This document shows, one piece after another, positions 62,449 through 64,000 of a stretch of 64,000 nt of DNA. The position numbers were made by a program, and so were the translations under genes. Within the stretch, counting starts at the first letter, position 1. Each line of letters begins with the position of its first letter. The stretch comes from an uncultured Arthrobacter sp. (lineage in GTDB: Bacteria > Actinomycetota > Actinomycetes > Actinomycetales > Micrococcaceae): assembly GCF_947493765.1 (NCBI RefSeq), contig NZ_CANLSZ010000002.1, forward strand, positions 1-64,000, given 5' to 3'. The notes below the pieces were generated by a model. The model was not told where the DNA came from, ran no database searches, and was given only the letters and a program-made list of their open reading frames with translations.

Positions 62449-63474
62449 ATGCATCGCACCCTCCTGCCCCTGACCCTCACCGCCGTCCTCGCCGTCGGCC
62501 TGACCGGCTGCCTCGCCGGAGAGGACGCCTCCACCACGCAGTCCACCGACGAGTCCGGGGCCACGGAACTCACCCTCGACTTCGCGACCTACAATCCGCT
62601 GAGCCTCGTCATCAAGGACCAGGGGTGGCTCGAGGACGAGCTCGCAGACCAGGACATCAGCGTCACCTGGGTGCAGTCCGCCGGCTCGAACAAGGCGAAC
62701 GAGGCGCTGCGGGCAGGCGCTATCGACATCGGCTCCACCGCGGGATCCGCCGCGCTGCTGGCCCGCTCGAACGGCTCACCCATCAAGACCATCGACATCT
62801 ACTCGCAGCCCGAGTGGTCGGCCCTGGTCACGGTGGACGGCACCGGGGTCGACGGCGTGGAGGACCTCCGTGGCAGATCCGTCGCGGCCACGAAGGGGAC
62901 CGATCCGTACTTCTTCCTCGTCCAGGCCCTCGAGGCCGCCGGGCTGGACAGCTCGGAGGTGACGGTCCAGAATCTGCAGCACGCCGACGGATGGGCCGCC
63001 CTGAACAACGGGTCGGTGGACGCGTGGGCCGGTCTCGATCCGATCATGGCGTCGGCGGAGCAGGAGGGAGCCGACCTGTTCTACCGGAACATCGACTTCA
63101 ACACCTACGGCTTCCTCAACGCCACCGAGGACTTCCTCACCACCAGCCCCGAGCTGGCGCAGACCGTGGTCGACGCGTACGAGAAGGCGCGCCGGTGGGC
63201 CGGGGAGAATCCGGAGGAGACAGCGCGCATCCTCGCGGAGGAGGCGGGCATCGACGTGGAGCTGGCGACGACGGTGATCGTCGAACGGACGAATCTGGAC
63301 GTCGACCCCGTTCCCGGTGAGGCGCAACGGCGTGTCCTCGAGACGGTGGGGCCGAACTTCGTGGAGACCGGCGACGTCTCCTCGCAGGACTCGATCGACG
63401 AGGCCCTCGACACGCTCTTCGACGAGAGCTTCGCGACGAACGCGGACCCGGACGCCATCGGCGCCGCCTCGTGA
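62449..63474 (+). CDS. ABC importer substrate-binding lipoprotein
   Basis: 341 residues. Lipobox LTGC (C21). The mature part has the SsuA/NMT1 fold: LDFATYNPLSLVIKDQGWLEDEL, VQSAGSNKANEALRAGAIDIGSTAGSAALLARSNG, VAATKGTDPYFFLVQALEAAGL, NGSVDAWAGLDPIMASAEQEG. It binds the imported solute outside the membrane; aliphatic sulfonates are the likely class. GAAGGA precedes ATG 62449. The stop overlaps the permease start (GTGA). Confidence 0.9.
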   Translation: MHRTLLPLTLTAVLAVGLTGCLAGEDASTTQSTDESGATELTLDFATYNPLSLVIKDQGWLEDELADQDISVTWVQSAGSNKANEALRAGAIDIGSTAGSAALLARSNGSPIKTIDIYSQPEWSALVTVDGTGVDGVEDLRGRSVAATKGTDPYFFLVQALEAAGLDSSEVTVQNLQHADGWAALNNGSVDAWAGLDPIMASAEQEGADLFYRNIDFNTYGFLNATEDFLTTSPELAQTVVDAYEKARRWAGENPEETARILAEEAGIDVELATTVIVERTNLDVDPVPGEAQRRVLETVGPNFVETGDVSSQDSIDEALDTLFDESFATNADPDAIGAAS

Positions 63475-64000
63475 GCCAGGAGGCCAGGACCGCCGTCGGC
63501 GCCCGGACCGCTGCGTCCCGCACCGGTCAGCGGGGCGACGCGGAGGACGACACCAGGAGCCGGTCCGCACGGGATCCCGCCCGCATCCGTCGGACCGGTG
63601 CATCGAGCGGTGCTCTCTCCCACGGCCCCGTGCGCCTGCTGCTGGGACTGGTCGTCCCCTTGCTGATCCTCGGCGCCTGGCAGGCCAACGCGGTGCTCGG
63701 CGTGTTCAGCGCGGTCCAGCTACCGTCCCCGGGAGCGGTCCTCGCGGCGGGGGCCGAGCTGGCCGCCCGGGGCGAGCTCTGGCTGCACATCGTCATCTCC
63801 ACCCAGCGCGTGCTCATCGGCTTCGCGATCGGCTCCGTCCTCGGCCTCGCCGTGGGAGCGCTCCTGGGCCTGTCCCGACTGGCGGACGCGCTCCTGACAC
63901 CGGTCGTCGGCGCCCTGCGCGCGGTGCCCTCGCTCGCCTGGGTTCCGCTGCTGATCCTCTGGATGAAGATCGGGGAGGATTCCAAGGTGACGCTGATCCT
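63471..64000 (+). CDS. ABC importer permease, cut by the window edge
   Basis: The first 176 residues are present from GTG 63471, four bases overlapping the previous gene. A charged cytoplasmic start of about 55 residues (rich in Arg, Ser, Ala) precedes LLLGLVVPLLILGAWQANAVLG. IVISTQRVLIGFAIGSVLGLAVGALLGLS and LTPVVGALRAVPSLAWVPLLILWMKIGED match SsuC/TauC permeases, the last being the start of the EAA region. The long N-terminus is unusual for the family. Confidence 0.88.
   Translation, partial: MSQEARTAVGARTAASRTGQRGDAEDDTRSRSARDPARIRRTGASSGALSHGPVRLLLGLVVPLLILGAWQANAVLGVFSAVQLPSPGAVLAAGAELAARGELWLHIVISTQRVLIGFAIGSVLGLAVGALLGLSRLADALLTPVVGALRAVPSLAWVPLLILWMKIGEDSKVTLI

Overview
The window is high-GC DNA with dense gene packing and many GTG starts. 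The gene set (lhr-nei2 pair, rlmH, gluQ-dnaX-recR, lysC, purSQL, class F sortase, SSI-type lipoprotein, DUF202 pair) points to an actinobacterium of the Micrococcaceae, Arthrobacter-like. This is inferred from gene content only. No plasmid, phage or CRISPR module is visible.

Layout. 1-342: a gene end and a terminator. 342-3003: an IS481-family element carrying an ISL3-family element inserted in its transposase; both insertions keep exact target duplications. 3055-13568: small accessory genes (Zn alcohol dehydrogenase, SdpI-like protein, acetyltransferases, S66 peptidase, GrpB, PAP2, an ArsR-MFS pair, lipoproteins, DJ-1/PfpI protein) with rlmH among them. 13687-20476: the Lhr helicase, an overlapping Nei2 glycosylase and an RluA-type pseudouridine synthase. 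20584-31932: a TspO-like protein with a repetitive basic N-terminus, MDR oxidoreductase, P-loop protein, DinB protein, RidA, DUF202 pair, acyl-CoA dehydrogenase with SDR, GH76, enoyl-reductase-like protein, a frameshifted YdeI-type gene and a VOC protein. 32017-39699: NUDIX-like protein, tgt, a PdxK-type kinase, LytR_C protein, ribokinase, small membrane proteins and a HAD phosphatase. 40015-48929: tRNA-Ser(GGA), SRP RNA, gluQ, dnaX, recR, an ABC exporter and lysC. 48930-49636: a gene-free array of nine imperfect hairpins with a 192-bp superperiod. 49637-58154: a secreted subtilase, a conserved protein of doubtful annotated function, a subtilisin-inhibitor-like lipoprotein and purSQL. 58198-61291: class F sortase with its probable substrate, a DUF1990 protein and a CoA-binding protein. 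61381-64000: a SAM-type riboswitch ahead of a sulfonate/nitrate/taurine-type ABC importer cut by the window edge.

How the genes work together. Translationally coupled sets (overlapping or abutting frames) are arsR-MFS, lhr-nei2, the DUF202 pair, gluQ-dnaX, the ABC exporter, purS-purQ-purL and importer SBP-permease. A strong recurring feature is a -10-like hexamer exactly six bases before the start codon of about 20 genes, which implies widespread leaderless mRNAs. The most interesting items are the hairpin array, the sortase with a non-LPXTG substrate, the inhibitor-like lipoprotein near a secreted subtilase, and the nested IS pair whose outer transposase takes its stop codon from its CTAG target.
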